Below are positions 1 through 10,708 of a stretch of DNA of 64,000 nt, one piece after another (position 1 is the first letter of the stretch; each line of letters opens with the position of its first letter). A program made the position numbers and the translations under genes. The stretch is from Pyropia haitanensis (Eukaryota; Rhodophyta; Bangiophyceae; Bangiales; Bangiaceae), in assembly GCA_008729055.1 (NCBI GenBank), contig SDUX01000002.1:4305874-4369873 (forward strand). The letters run 5' to 3'. The notes beneath the pieces were generated by a model, which did not search any database, was not told where the DNA came from, and saw only the letters and a program-made list of their open reading frames with translations.

Positions 1-1183
1 ATCCGCACCAGCCCGCACACGTGTCCAGCAAAATAGCTCGGCCTTGTCTTACATCTAAACCACTGTACGAGGCCAAAATCGGTGGGTGCGCGCTATCAAG
101 TTGACACCCGTGACGCCTGCCTTCTTTTACTGAAATGTCTTCGAACTACTGTAGTTGAGTGAAGTCCTACAATCGCGGCCCCGTTTCCCTCGACGGGCGG
201 CGGGCGCGCTGGACGAAAGCGGCGCCGCCTCCGTCGCCGTCGCCGTCATCGCCCTCGGCGCTGCCGCCGCCATTGCCGCCGTCGCCACGATCACCCGCAC
301 CCCCGCTGCCATTCCCGTAGCAGTCACCGCCGCTCCGCTCGCCTCTAGCGGTGACGGCGGTGGTGGCGGCGGTGGTGGCATGGGCGGCGTCCGCGGCGGC
401 GGTGGCGGCAATGCCTGCGGCGGCGGCGGCGGCGGACACCCGCTTGGGACGGGCGGCATGTCCCTCGTCACGCCGATGGCGCCTGGGACGGACGCGGGTG
501 CTGCCGGCGCCGTGGCGGCGCCGCCACCTGGACTGACTGCCGGCGGGGCGCACCAGCAGCCGACCGCTGGAGACGCCTTGCAGTCGCCAGCCGACGAAGC
601 GCAACAGCCTCCGGCCGGCGCTGTACAGCCGCCGCTGACTGCTGCTGTGGCAGCCTGTAGACACAGCGGCACAGCGTGCTCCTGCTCCAGTTGTTGCCTC
701 TGGTCGCTAGGAGCAGACTCCTCGTACTTGTCGCCCCGCCCCACTGCCCCCCGCCTGCTCGTGTGCTGCCCGCGACAAGACCAGAGATCACGGAGCAGAG
801 GAAACACACGGCGGCCGTTCTGTGGTCTTGAGTGGCCGTCGGGTTCTGGTCGGGAGGGGTCCCAAGTACTTGTTGTCGCACTCGTAACCGAGACCTCAAA
901 ATCGTCACGCTGAACGCGGAGGAGCACCACCGCGCAGCTACACCTGAACCCGCCAAAGCCTATCGTGCGGGGCTTGGTCCCTGTGCGTCGCTCGCGAACA
1001 CGCATAGAACGGAGAAGTACACAGCGCAGCAGAAACAAAAAAAAGAGGAGAAAACAGGTACACCATCGACGAAATCATCCCCCACGCAGACGCCCATGTG
1101 GCAAACAGGACTACATACAGAACGGGGCGCTGGCTCTATACTCCCATACAGGGCGCGTCCCCCGTGCAGCGGTGGCCACAGGC
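1..1183. other. no supported gene (low-complexity spacer)
   Basis: I see no gene here that I can support. The plus strand is open from 155 to 913 with a 252-residue translation, but it is mostly Ala, Gly and Pro and includes a (GGC/GGT)n tract at about 351-440 read as poly-Gly. The opposite strand is equally open, as expected from base composition. It lies just downstream of the 3' end of the ADF/cofilin gene, so the part next to 1184 probably holds that gene's 3' UTR. Confidence 0.5.
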
Positions 1184-2154
1184 CTACTTGGCCACCTGGC
1201 TCTTGATGACCCCATACTCGAGCTCTTCCAACTCAGTCGCCTGCAGCTGGCGCTGCACGTCGGCCATCTTGCTGGCCACCGCCTCCTGAGAGGCAGCGTA
1301 GATCATCTTGCTCCTCACACGCGAGTACTCGGGGCTCCACAGGATGAGGCAGATCTTGCTCTTCGTCACCGTCGGCTGTCAAGAGAAGAGACAAGGATAA
1401 CAAGAACATAAACCAACGGCACCGGCACCACATAGACAATGTCAGAGACCGTCGGAGAAAGAAGGTATAAGGGGCAGAACCGCACTCTCGCACATGGATC
1501 CGCCCGTTGTCTCGTTGGCTTCGGACTGTGGCGCACGCTCACCGCCCTTTCGAGCACTCCGACAGCGCAGCAGCCTATCCCACGCATGTGAGGCACACAC
1601 GTGGCAAAACGCTTCCACCCCAGTGGCATGAACAGAAACGCGACATGCAGGGAGCTGACAGAGTTGACCGGCTGCCTCCATGACCGCAACAACAGGAGGC
1701 ACCCACCATCCGCACAGCCAGCAGAGACGCGCGACCTCGTACGCCAACCGCTGGGTCGGCACCCTGATCGTACGGCACGCGGCGCACCTATCAAACCCCA
1801 ACGCCCACACCAACACATTGAAATAACACATAAAGGAGGGCACAGCATGAGGCCTGAGCACAGCCCGCGGTACCGCGCCACCCCAATGACCAGATGGAAC
1901 CTCCCAGACAGACATACCTGGTCCTTCCACTCAAAGTCAACGACCGCATAGCGGCAGTCAGCCTCGGGCAGCATCTTGACAAAGTCCTTCCAGTCTCCCT
2001 CGTGGTCGCCCTTCGACTTGGGCAGGATGCCGTCCACAATAACCTCGGACATGTCGTCATTGATCTTGAGGATCACCGCACGGTGGGTGCGCGACCGGGA
2101 CAGTGCCGAGTATTCCTTGATGCAGGAATCGTTCACCGCAATGCCGGACGCCAT
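1184..2154 (-). CDS. actin-depolymerizing factor / cofilin (2 exons)
   Basis: ADF/cofilin binds actin monomers and filaments and drives filament severing and turnover in the cytoplasm. Exon 1 runs from 2154 down to 1918 (79 codons) and exon 2 from 1375 down to 1184. The 542-base intron has donor GTATGT at 1917-1912 and acceptor TTGACAG ending at 1376, and the phase is 0. The spliced protein is 142 residues, the usual length for this one-domain family. It starts MASGIAVND, with a Ser near the N terminus as in the Ser3-regulated proteins. The exon-1 end YAVVDFEWKDQ and the exon-2 segment KSKICLILWSPEYSRVRSKMIYA match the central strand and the actin-binding long helix of the family. The C terminus EELEYGVIKSQ is also typical. 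The ATG at 2154 is the first in-frame start that gives the normal N terminus. Confidence 0.93.
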
Positions 2155-3423
2155 GGCAGCAGCGTAGGATGACGATGAGGGGAGGGGGGGAGGGCCGGTG
2201 AGAATTGAAGGAGCACAGGGGGGTGGCTGGCAGGATAGGAGGGGCGGCGAAGAAGTAGAGCGTGTAGATACGGGCACACGACGCCGCGTGACCGCACCAC
2301 TCCAAACGCTCTGCAGCAACCAAGGCGGGCGGAGGGGTTAGGCTGCGGGACTCACGGCCGGGCGCTGACGGTGGGGGCGAGTGTCGGACACGCCGCGCGA
2401 CGAAGGGCCCAGGCGGCGCCCGCTGCCTAAAGGGGGTGCAACGCGCCCAGTGGGTGAACCGCAGCACACTGCCAGCCAGCCCCCAATACGGCGCCCGAGA
2501 CAGTCTGGCGGCCGGAACGCCAACCAATGGGGGGCCGCCAGGCCGCCGTCGAGCCACCCCAGCCGTGGCTGTCGGGCTGTGGGGGTGGGTGGGCATGGAA
2601 TGACAGTCGACGGGGAACGCATGCCGCGCCCTGAACGCCCTTTTCATTCGGAAAACGCCACTGAAACCGCTGGCCGGGACAGCAAACTGCTCGCATGGTC
2701 CCCTGCACGGGGGGGGGGATCGGGTGCGTCTATTTTCAAACTGCGATGTGAAACTAAGTTTGTCGCCATAGTGACATTTTCGCACACCGGCGGCTTGCCA
2801 CGCGGGATCTTTGAGCCCTGTTGCAAGAGAGCTTTGGCGCGATGTCGCCGCAAACATGCTGACAGTTGGACGTAGGGTGACGGAACAGCGGGCAGCGTCA
2901 CCCACTAACGACGGCGGCGCCAGCTTGGCGCGAGACAAACCGCTGTGCGACCGCGACCGCACTGCCAGCGGCCAATCGTCTCTCTCGGTGCGGTGGGCAA
3001 GGCCCTTGATCTGGCGGGAAAGCGTACTTTCAAAATGAGGGCCTTTCAATAGAGATCAAGGGACTGTTTGCAGCGGACTCTGTGTGGCCTCGCGCCGTCC
3101 ACACGGATACCTCTTGTGGTGAAGACTGTTGTCCCCTCGCCGCACGCGACCACTGTTGACGGGAACTACTGTAATACACGACCAATGCTGGAGCACCCGG
3201 CTCATCTTCGTCACCACTGCGAGCCGGTGGGGCTGAAGCACTGGACCTTGGCTCGACCGTCGCTCGCAGGCACGTCTCTTCGCACCCCCCTCCCTGTGGT
3301 ACGTGCTGCTGCCTGTTGCACTTGGCAGTCGCTGTCGTCGTTGTTTATGCAAGGGATTGTCGCGTCTGTTTGGCTCGGCCCGCGCGGCTGTTTGGCAGGC
3401 AGCAACACTACGTCCCTCTCACC
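2155..3423. other. divergent intergenic region (ADF / ferredoxin-like)
   Basis: This 1.27-kb spacer separates the minus-strand ADF gene from the plus-strand ferredoxin-like gene. It should hold both promoters and 5' UTRs. It is less GC-rich and has fewer homopolymers than most spacers in the window. I see no convincing TATA box and no conserved protein in any frame. Confidence 0.6.
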
Positions 3424-4242
3424 ATGGCGCGCTGCCATCCCCGCATCCTCGCCTTTGCGCCCGCCCTCTCCCTCGCCTCCTGCTGTCGGGCCCTCGGCCC
3501 ACGTGGTGGCGGCGGGCGCGCCTGGCCCGCCAGCCAGCCGCGCCCCCTCCACCGCGCTGTCTCGACGCCCCCGACCGCGTCGACCGGGCCGCCCACCCCG
3601 GCCGTCACGACCGATGCGGCTGCGGCGGCCGTCGCTCCCACTCCCCCTACCCCCACCACCCACACGGTCACGTACCGCGGCCGGCGCATCCCCGTTGTGC
3701 ACGGCACGACGCTCCGCACGGCGCTCATTCGGGCGGGCGCGTCGCCCCACAATGGGCGCTCCACCGTGATTTGCTGTCGCGGCCTCGGCACCTGCGGCAC
3801 CTGCGCGGTGGCGGTGGTGGCGGACCACGCTGACGGTGGTGGCGGCGCAGGCGGGGGCGTCCACGGCGTCAGTGTCGCAGCCTCTGCCGCCAACACGACT
3901 ACCAGCGCCACCGACGCTGCCGCCGCCGCCGCTGCCGCCGCTGCCGCCGCTGCCGCCACGGCCACTGCTGACGGGGTTGCGGCCGGCCCACCGTCGCCGC
4001 CGCTGCCACCGTCCGCCCACGCCGCCACGCCCGGCCTGTCCCCGCCGCTGCCGTCGGCACGAGAGCGCGCGCGGCTGGCGTTCCCTCCCCACACGGCCGC
4101 GGCGTCGGCGGCGGGCGGGCTGCGGCTGGCGTGCCAGGTGCGGGTGGTGGGCGACGTGGCGGTCGCCAAGGGGGAGGGTTTTTGGGGGCACCGGCCGGCG
4201 CGCCTGCCGCCACTGGCGACAGAGGCGGGCACAGGGGCGTGA
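3424..4242 (+). CDS. plastid-type 2Fe-2S ferredoxin-like protein
   Basis: Predicted one-electron carrier or Fe-S subunit, probably in the plastid. The 272-residue protein starts at ACCATGG (3424). Residues 1 to about 78 are rich in Ala, Pro, Ser and Arg without strong acidic content, like a transit peptide. The fold begins at HTVTYRGRRIPV (about 80). Three cluster ligands lie in CRGLGTCGTC (C118, C124, C127); the fourth is in RLACQ (C237). The C terminus KGEGFWGH resembles the tail of cyanobacterial and plastid ferredoxin-like proteins distinct from photosynthetic PetF. Two things are odd. The first spacing is C-x5-C-x2-C rather than C-x4-C-x2-C, and an insertion of roughly 100 residues rich in Ala, Gly and Pro separates the third and fourth ligands, so the mature protein is far longer than the usual 90-100 residues. 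The partner is unknown; an NDH-type or assembly role is only a guess. Confidence 0.82.
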   Translation: MARCHPRILAFAPALSLASCCRALGPRGGGGRAWPASQPRPLHRAVSTPPTASTGPPTPAVTTDAAAAAVAPTPPTPTTHTVTYRGRRIPVVHGTTLRTALIRAGASPHNGRSTVICCRGLGTCGTCAVAVVADHADGGGGAGGGVHGVSVAASAANTTTSATDAAAAAAAAAAAAAATATADGVAAGPPSPPLPPSAHAATPGLSPPLPSARERARLAFPPHTAAASAAGGLRLACQVRVVGDVAVAKGEGFWGHRPARLPPLATEAGTGA

Positions 4243-5251
4243 TGGGGGGGGGGGCAGCGCTGGTGTGACCCACGGTGGGTTGCTGTCGTGCTGGGTTGGC
4301 GTGCCCGTCGTGGACGACCACCGCCGCGCGGCGGAATGCGGGGTACTGCCTGCTTTTTTTATCAACGACGCCCGGGCTGTCGATGGCGGCAGCGGGGGCG
4401 GCGGCGGCACCAGCGACGGCGGCGGCGGCTGGGCGAGGTGGGGAGGGGAGGGCGGCGCGTAACCGAAGTGGCCCGCGCCGTCGTCGCCGTCGGGAGGGTG
4501 GGGGTGGAAGGAGAATGCGGCAGGCGATACCATGGACGGGTCGCCGTCGCGGCCGCTGTTATCAGGCGTGGGGGCCGGCAAGGCTGCCACGGCCGAGGAC
4601 GTCCGCTGGCGGTGCCGGCCGTGGTGGTGTTGGCAGCGGCGGTGGTGGCGCCGAGCGCGGTGGCCGCAGCGGCACACATACCCCCATCAGGGTAGGGACA
4701 ATGATGGTGATGATGGTGGTGGTAGTGGTGGCCGCCGCGGCCGCGGCGGCAGAGGCGGCGAGTAGTCCCCCGGCGCTGTCCTGGTGCGCTGTCCAGGCAC
4801 GTCAGGGGACGGCCGGAAAGCCAAGAAAAAAAAAACGTCTTTTGTCAAGCACGGACAACCCATCCGCGCGCCGGCCCCCCCCTCCCTACACTCGTACTAT
4901 ACAACAAACAAAATACTATACACAACCGCCGCGTCACCAGCCATGAGAGCAGACCATACACGAATGGCCGCGAGCGGCACACGCGGCGCACGGCCCGCGG
5001 ACGCGACGGGCGGCGCCTGACCACGCCCACGGTGACCCGGCGCGGCGGCCGGGACGGCCCGACCCGAGCGACGCCGAGCGGCCGCCGCGGCGCCCCCCAC
5101 CCCCTGCCGAGAGTGAGGCGGCTGGCGCCAGACAGGGGACCGTCGCGGCGCCGTCCCGCCGTTCATCGGCCAGTGACGGCACCGGTGCGGCGACTGGCAC
5201 GCACGGAGCCCGCGGTGACGAGTCCCCCACCCCCCCTGCCCCTGTGGCAGT
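4243..5251. other. convergent 3' spacer
   Basis: About 1 kb lies between the 3' ends of the ferredoxin-like gene (+) and the unidentified helical protein gene (-). It begins with a run of G just after the TGA and contains short A and T runs (CTTTTTTTAT near 4352-4361, an A run near 4828). No frame gives a recognisable protein. 3' UTRs of both genes are expected here. Confidence 0.5.
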
Positions 5252-6726
5252 TCACGAAACAATGGACGCGCCCGCCGCGGTCGGGTCGTCCATGGCGCTT
5301 AGCGAGCCGGCCGACGCCGATAGGTCCATGACGCCAATGCTCTCGCCCGCGTGCCCGTCGCCGGCCAGCACTCCCGGTGACGGCACCGGGGTGGTCGGCC
5401 CGGGCGCATCCCCCGGCGGCGCGGCCGGCGCCGCCGCCGCCGCCGTCGCCGCCGCCGCGGGCGCCTTCACCACCTCCTCCACCGCCACGGCCACACCCCG
5501 CACCAGCGGCCCGCCGACGCCATTGTAGGTCGACGCGCGGGCGGCGGCCCCCCCCAGGACACCGCCCACCACCGACGCCGCGTCCCGGGCCGCGCGCATG
5601 GCGCTGCCGACGACGGTGCCCCGCCGCCCCGCTTCGACGGTCGTGTACTTGGTGCCCGCCGCGGCGGCCAGGCGGGTGGCGAGCGCGAGCGCCCGGCGCG
5701 CCAGGCGGGCGCCTTCCGACGGGTACGCCGCGTCGGGGCCGTCGGCAACGACGGCGGCGTACGACGGCTCGGGCGCCACCCGCGCGGTGACGCTGCCGTC
5801 GGCACCGGGCGTGCCGGCTGGGCCCGGTGGGGGGGCGCCCGCCGCCGCGGGCGCGCGCCGCGGGATGGACAGCGCGTCGGCGGCGCCGTCGGCCACGTCC
5901 AGGCCGCGGTGCGCCAGGTGGGCCACCGCCGCCACCACGGCAGACAGAAAGGCGGCGCCGGTCGAGGACACGCGCGTAACCTCCTCAGCCGCCAGCTCTG
6001 CGGCCGCCGCGTCTACCACCGCACGCGAGCGACGGGTGATGTTGTCTTTGGTGGCCACCGCCGCGCGCTCGGCCTCGGCACGGGCCGTTTGAGCGCTATC
6101 GCGAGAGGGGGGAAGTGAAACAAGAGGAACAGCCATTAGAGGATGAGGGTGCGCGTCCAAGGATGACGGCACATGCACGGTACTAGACGGAAATAACGAG
6201 GCTGGTGTTAGCACAGAGCAACGCGAGCTGCTGACCAGACAGCACAATGCCACGGCCATACACGCTTGCCAAACGTCCCGGGCGTGGGGCCGCCCGCCCT
6301 GAAACGCCAGCACTCCGCAACAACACCGGGCACGACGTTGACCAACAGCAAACACCACAAACCAGGAACAAGCACCACAGAACGCGACGACCAAAAGCCA
6401 CCAACCCCTCTGCACCCCCCCCGACTCCCACCCCCCCCCATCCACTCACGCACACCACACCGCAACGTACCGTTGCATCTGCGTCACAATCGCCTCGTCC
6501 GCCGCGTTGGTAACCCGGTCGGCGGCCCCCCCACGGAGCGGGTGACGTCGTCCACCACGTTGGCGCCGCGGGGGTAGGCGTCCTTAAACGCCACAACTGC
6601 CGGTTTGACAGCCTCCGCCGCGGGCCGGCCGACCACGTCCACGGCCAGCTCCACCGCCGCCCGGACGGGGCCGCGGGGACGGCTGGCGGCGGCGTCTCCG
6701 CCAGACGGCGGGGCGTCCATCGTCAT
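5252..6726 (-). CDS. unidentified Ala-rich amphipathic helical protein (2 exons, one homopolymer frame break)
   Basis: I do not recognise this product. Exon 1 runs from 6726 (or ATG 6720) to 6471 and exon 2 from 6095 to 5252. The intron has donor GTACGT at 6470-6465 and acceptor ATAG ending at 6096. The exon-1 frame breaks at seven C (6526-6532); with eight, the protein reads continuously (...DRVTNAADEAIVTQMQR, then AQTARAEAERAA), 366 residues in all. Residues about 15-130 and 190-320 look like amphipathic Ala/Val helices; between them and at the C terminus it is Pro/Gly/Ala-rich. No membrane span, signal peptide or catalytic motif is evident. The helical repeats (for example HRGLDVADGAAD) faintly recall lipid-droplet coat proteins of the perilipin or REF/SRPP type, but this is weak. 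The sensible splice sites and the precise frame restoration are the main evidence that it is real. Confidence 0.62.
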
Positions 6727-7857
6727 GACGCGGAGCAGGAGGCGGCGGCGCTCCGAGGGGGAAACACGACAGGTGCGGCCGGCAGGGAGCGGGGACGGCG
6801 ACGGCGGGGTCGCACCACAGCGGGACGATGGCGGCCGCGACGGAATGGGCGCGCAGGCGACGGCGTGGTGGGAGCGGAGGCGGGCGTCGTCGGGACCAGG
6901 TGAGTGGCGAGACACACGGGGGGGGGTAGCGGTGCTGCGCTGCCGCCGCCGCACAAGCGTGACACGGCCAGGCAAGGCCGACGGCAACGTCGCAGACGTG
7001 CAGGGGGGGGCGGGGAGGGGACACCGGCCGCGCCAGCCGCACGGAGCGCTGTTCGACCGAGGCGGGGCGGGCTGGCTGTGAAGCCGCTGGCAGCTGCCGC
7101 TGCCGCTGCCGTGCCCGTCGCGCGACGGATCGCGTGGCAGCGCCGGCGCTCGCCCGCGTGGCCCGCGCCACGCGCTGCACAGCAAGGCCGCGGCCGGGGG
7201 AGCACCGAGCCCGATCAGGACACACCTCTTTTTTTCAGAGGCCAAACCGGCGCAGCAGCTTGCAACGTAGCGACAAGGGGGTGGGGAGGGGGGTTGGCTC
7301 GCGCCTGCTGGACCGATGCACGGAACGGGACGGCCGTCTTGCTGGCACGCGCGTGGTGCAAAGGCCACCTGGTAATTGGTGCGAAGCTCCACGCAAAAGA
7401 GGTCGAATTCACCCCAAAGCCAGTCATCCCTCTGAAAGATCCTACAAAACACAGCCAAAAATATGAGGGTTCGCCACGTGGAGAGGGTCCTACATCGCTA
7501 CGGGCGCGGCCGCTACGGATGCATCCGCGCATCAGACGGTGGTCACCCCCATTCCCTGCAGTTTGTCTGTGACCGCACGCAGCGGCGACGCGCGGGGCCC
7601 TCTAGCACAGAGAAGGCCCGAGAGTGGGTGCCCTGCCACACTCTGGAGCCGCATGCCGTTGCAAGTCAACTCTCACATGACCACCCCCCAACAAGCACGC
7701 AGGCAACGACGAGACGTGCAGAATGAGACGAAAAAATGAACGCATGCAAGGCGCACGTGACCCCCCCTCAGCAAGATCCTTGCCGTGTGGCGCCGAAACA
7801 AACACAAAAGTACAACGTGAGCTATCCACAAAGCTACACAACCTGGCATGCACCACT
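6727..7857. other. intergenic, no gene seen
   Basis: This 1.1-kb stretch lies between the start of the helical-protein gene and the 3' end of the MLO-like gene, both on the minus strand. It should contain the promoter of the former and the 3' UTR of the latter. It is GC-rich up to about 7250, then less so. No conserved peptide was found in six frames. Confidence 0.5.
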
Positions 7858-10708
7858 CTACACCATACTGGCCGCCGTGCCCGGGCTCCGCGGTGCACCC
7901 GTCCGAGGCCCGCTGGCTCCACGAGCAGCACCTGCACCACGCTGGATGGCCGCCTCAGGTGCATCCTCATCCGAGTCTGACGGCTGGTCCTCGAGCAGCG
8001 TCTCCGCGTTCCGGGACAGGTGCTTGTACAGCTGGCTCCGCCGCTCCCTGTCGGCCGCCCGTCGCTGTTCCACGCTCTCCCGCCGCTCCTCCTCGTCCTC
8101 ATCTTCAAAGAACAGGTCGTCCTCGTCGTGAGCTTCGTAGCCGTACTCGTAGTCGCGGAAGCGAAGGCGGCGCTTGCCAGCCTTGATCTGGTCAATCGCC
8201 GCAAGCGCCCGCTCCTCGTCGAGCAGCCCCGAGCTGTTGAGTACAAAGACGTACAGCTTGAGCGACTGCGCGACCCGAAAGAGCACATACGCCAGGGCAA
8301 CAATCGACATGCAAATGGCCGCAATGTCCCGCCCATCAGCGCCCTTCTGGACGCCCTTGAACGCGGCGGTAGCGTAGCCCGCGACAACCACAGCGGTGAG
8401 AAGGGTGGCACCAAAGAGAACAAACTCCTCCAGCCACAGGAACAGGGAGTGGCTACCCGCCCAAAAGAGCTTCTCAGCTGGCGACGCTCGCCGCGCCAGT
8501 CGGGGGAAGAACGTCAGGACAATCTTCGGGTAGTTCCGCCGCGGGCCCTGCTTCGACGCCTCCAACGCCTTTTGGTGGCGATCAAGGATGGACGTGTTGA
8601 TGTGCGTCATGTTGTTCTCCTCCGCACTATCCTCGTGGTCCACCTCGTCCACCTTCGACCGCCGCCTGCCGCCACCACCCCGCCGGTCCAGGCTGCTGCG
8701 CCGCCGCCGGCCACTGGCAGAGTCCCGTCGCCGAGTGCCATCCTCGTTGCTGCGCCGCCGCGCGCCCGACTCGACTACGTCATTAGCAGCCCGGTGGCGC
8801 GCTTCCAGCTCCCCGACCGGCAGATTGCCGGCCAACTCCAAGCTCATCCGACGGGCGGGCAACGACGAACCCTCATCACCCGAAGAGGTCCGATCCACCG
8901 ACGACCGCCGGCGGCCGCCATTGGGGGCGCCCCCCGCGCGCCCCGCACCGAGACCAGCAGTAGTGCGGTCAATGGACCGCCGACCAGTTTCCCCCTCCCG
9001 CCGAAGCTCCAGCGAGTGACGCCGAGGAGCGTCGCCTTCATCGTAGCCAGCCGCATCATGGTGCTTCCCCTTCTTGCCGCCATTGGCGGCCTCGGTGCTG
9101 CGACGCGGCTCCGCCTCAGCAGAAAAGATGGAGTCGATAAATTCGGCCTTGGGCGCCGCCGGCTGGTTTGAGCGCATATCAATCGCCTCTTGGCTGCCGT
9201 CTGGGCTGTCGCCGACGGGCGAGATCCGGCCGTCGTTTTCGTCCATCGGGTCGTTGGACTTGAAGCGGGGAGAGGGGAGGGAGGCAGACGACTGGCGCTG
9301 GGAGTTGTTGCCGTCGCCCAGCGACCGTCGAACACTGCTGCGCATGCCAAAGTCCGTGTCGTCAGGGTCCACATTCGCGTCCTCAGCGCCTGCCTCGTGC
9401 GCGGCCGCGCGCGTGGCCTGGCGGGCCAACTCAGCAGGGGGCGGGCGGTTGACGCGGCCACTGGGTGATGCCCGTAGGGCTCCACCGTCTCCACGCTTGT
9501 CCTGCCCACGCTCACGCCGGGGGGACACAGGAGCATCATCTTCGAGGGGAAGCCCACTGGTGAGCGCCTGTGTCACGTCGTTGAAGTACGTCGCCGGGCG
9601 CTTGAAGAGTCGCCAGTAGATGCGCGAAATCTTCATACGAAGCGCGTCTGCCGCGATCATGCAGATCACCGCGACAGAAATGATGAGCGCCTGGTCGTAG
9701 ATCTCCGACTCGAACAGCAGGCGGCGCACGTAATCACCAACAATGAAGACGAGCAGGGCGCACCAAACAGTCCAGTGCACCTCGACCAAGTTGCGGAAGA
9801 CCTGTGAGGCAGCTCACACGGCGAGAAAAGTGAAAGAGACAAGCACCAGAAAAACGCAACCACACGAAGGTCAACCGCCACACGGTCGTTAGTTTATCAG
9901 CAGGGTGCACCGAGCGTAGAGCTCGCGGCTGGCGCATAGGCCGCACAAAAGCGCAATGTTGTCTCCCAAAGGGGACCCCTCTCCCGACCCCTCTTTCTCT
10001 ACCAAACCGACAACGTACCTGGCTCTTGACCTTGCGCAGGTACGCGGAGAAGCTGAAGTCCTCCGGCAGACCACGGTAGTACAGGAACTGGAAGCGCGAG
10101 TCGTGGAACGCCATCCGCTCGTGTAGAAAGTGGTAGCGCTCCAGCTTGAACGGGTTGCCCTTCCACCACAGGCACCACCGCCACACGTAGTTGCTGTGCT
10201 GCTCGCGCTCCGCCTTGAGCTCCGTGTACTCTTGCTTGAAGGCCAGGTACTCGACAAACTCCATCGACTCAATCTTGCGCCACCGCGCCGACAGGGACAG
10301 CGACGCCCACGAGGTCGCAAAGACGACAAAGATGTAAAAGACAGCGAGGAGGAAGATGAGGAAGTGGGCGAACTCGAACGACACAAACAGCTTCTGGGAC
10401 ACCTTGCCAAACGTTGCTACCATGATAAACGTGAAGCTCACAAATCCCAGAATCAACAGCTCCCGGTACAGAGTTCGCAGGACTGGGAGCAGACTGGGGT
10501 GCTTGTGGCCGACAAAGTGCTCCAATTGGTGGAGGAGGACATGGAATACAAGCTGCGCCACCACCAGCCCCACGCCTAGAAGCTCGGACAGGTCCGCGTC
10601 GGGAGCGACCTTGCCACCCGCCGCGTGCGCGCCGCCCACAAAAGAGAAGAGGAGGCCAGCGGCGGAGGCGGTAGCCGCCAACCGGCGAAACCGCGCCACC
10701 GACGCCAT
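7858..10708 (-). CDS. MLO-like seven-transmembrane protein (2 exons)
   Basis: Exon 1 is 10708-10019 (230 codons) and exon 2 is 9801-7858; the 217-base intron has donor GTACGT and acceptor CACAG, phase 0. The product is 877 residues. MLO proteins are plasma-membrane calcium-related proteins of plants and algae. The MLO signature is visible in exon 1: FHVLLHQLEHFVGHKHP then LYRELLILGFVSF (about residues 54-91), corresponding to the family's E..L H.L...(R/K)..L...L..+K.ELM.LGF block. Further segments include YHFLHERMAFHDSRFQ, FSFSAYLRKVKS, VHWTVWCALLVFIVGDYV and, near the end, LFWAGSHSLFLWLEEFVLF, matching the FWF..P..LL.LIHF.LFQ region. An N-terminal hydrophobic stretch (residues 10-30) may be a signal peptide. 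A disordered Arg/Ser/Gly-rich loop of about 300 residues interrupts the core, and an acidic DEDDLFFEDEDEEE tail follows. Both are longer than in land-plant MLOs, so 'MLO-like' is safer than MLO. Confidence 0.75.

Noticed and set aside
155..913. 252-residue plus-strand open frame at the left end
   Set aside because: Its translation is Ala/Gly/Pro low complexity, the complementary strand is equally open, and no motif or codon pattern supports it.
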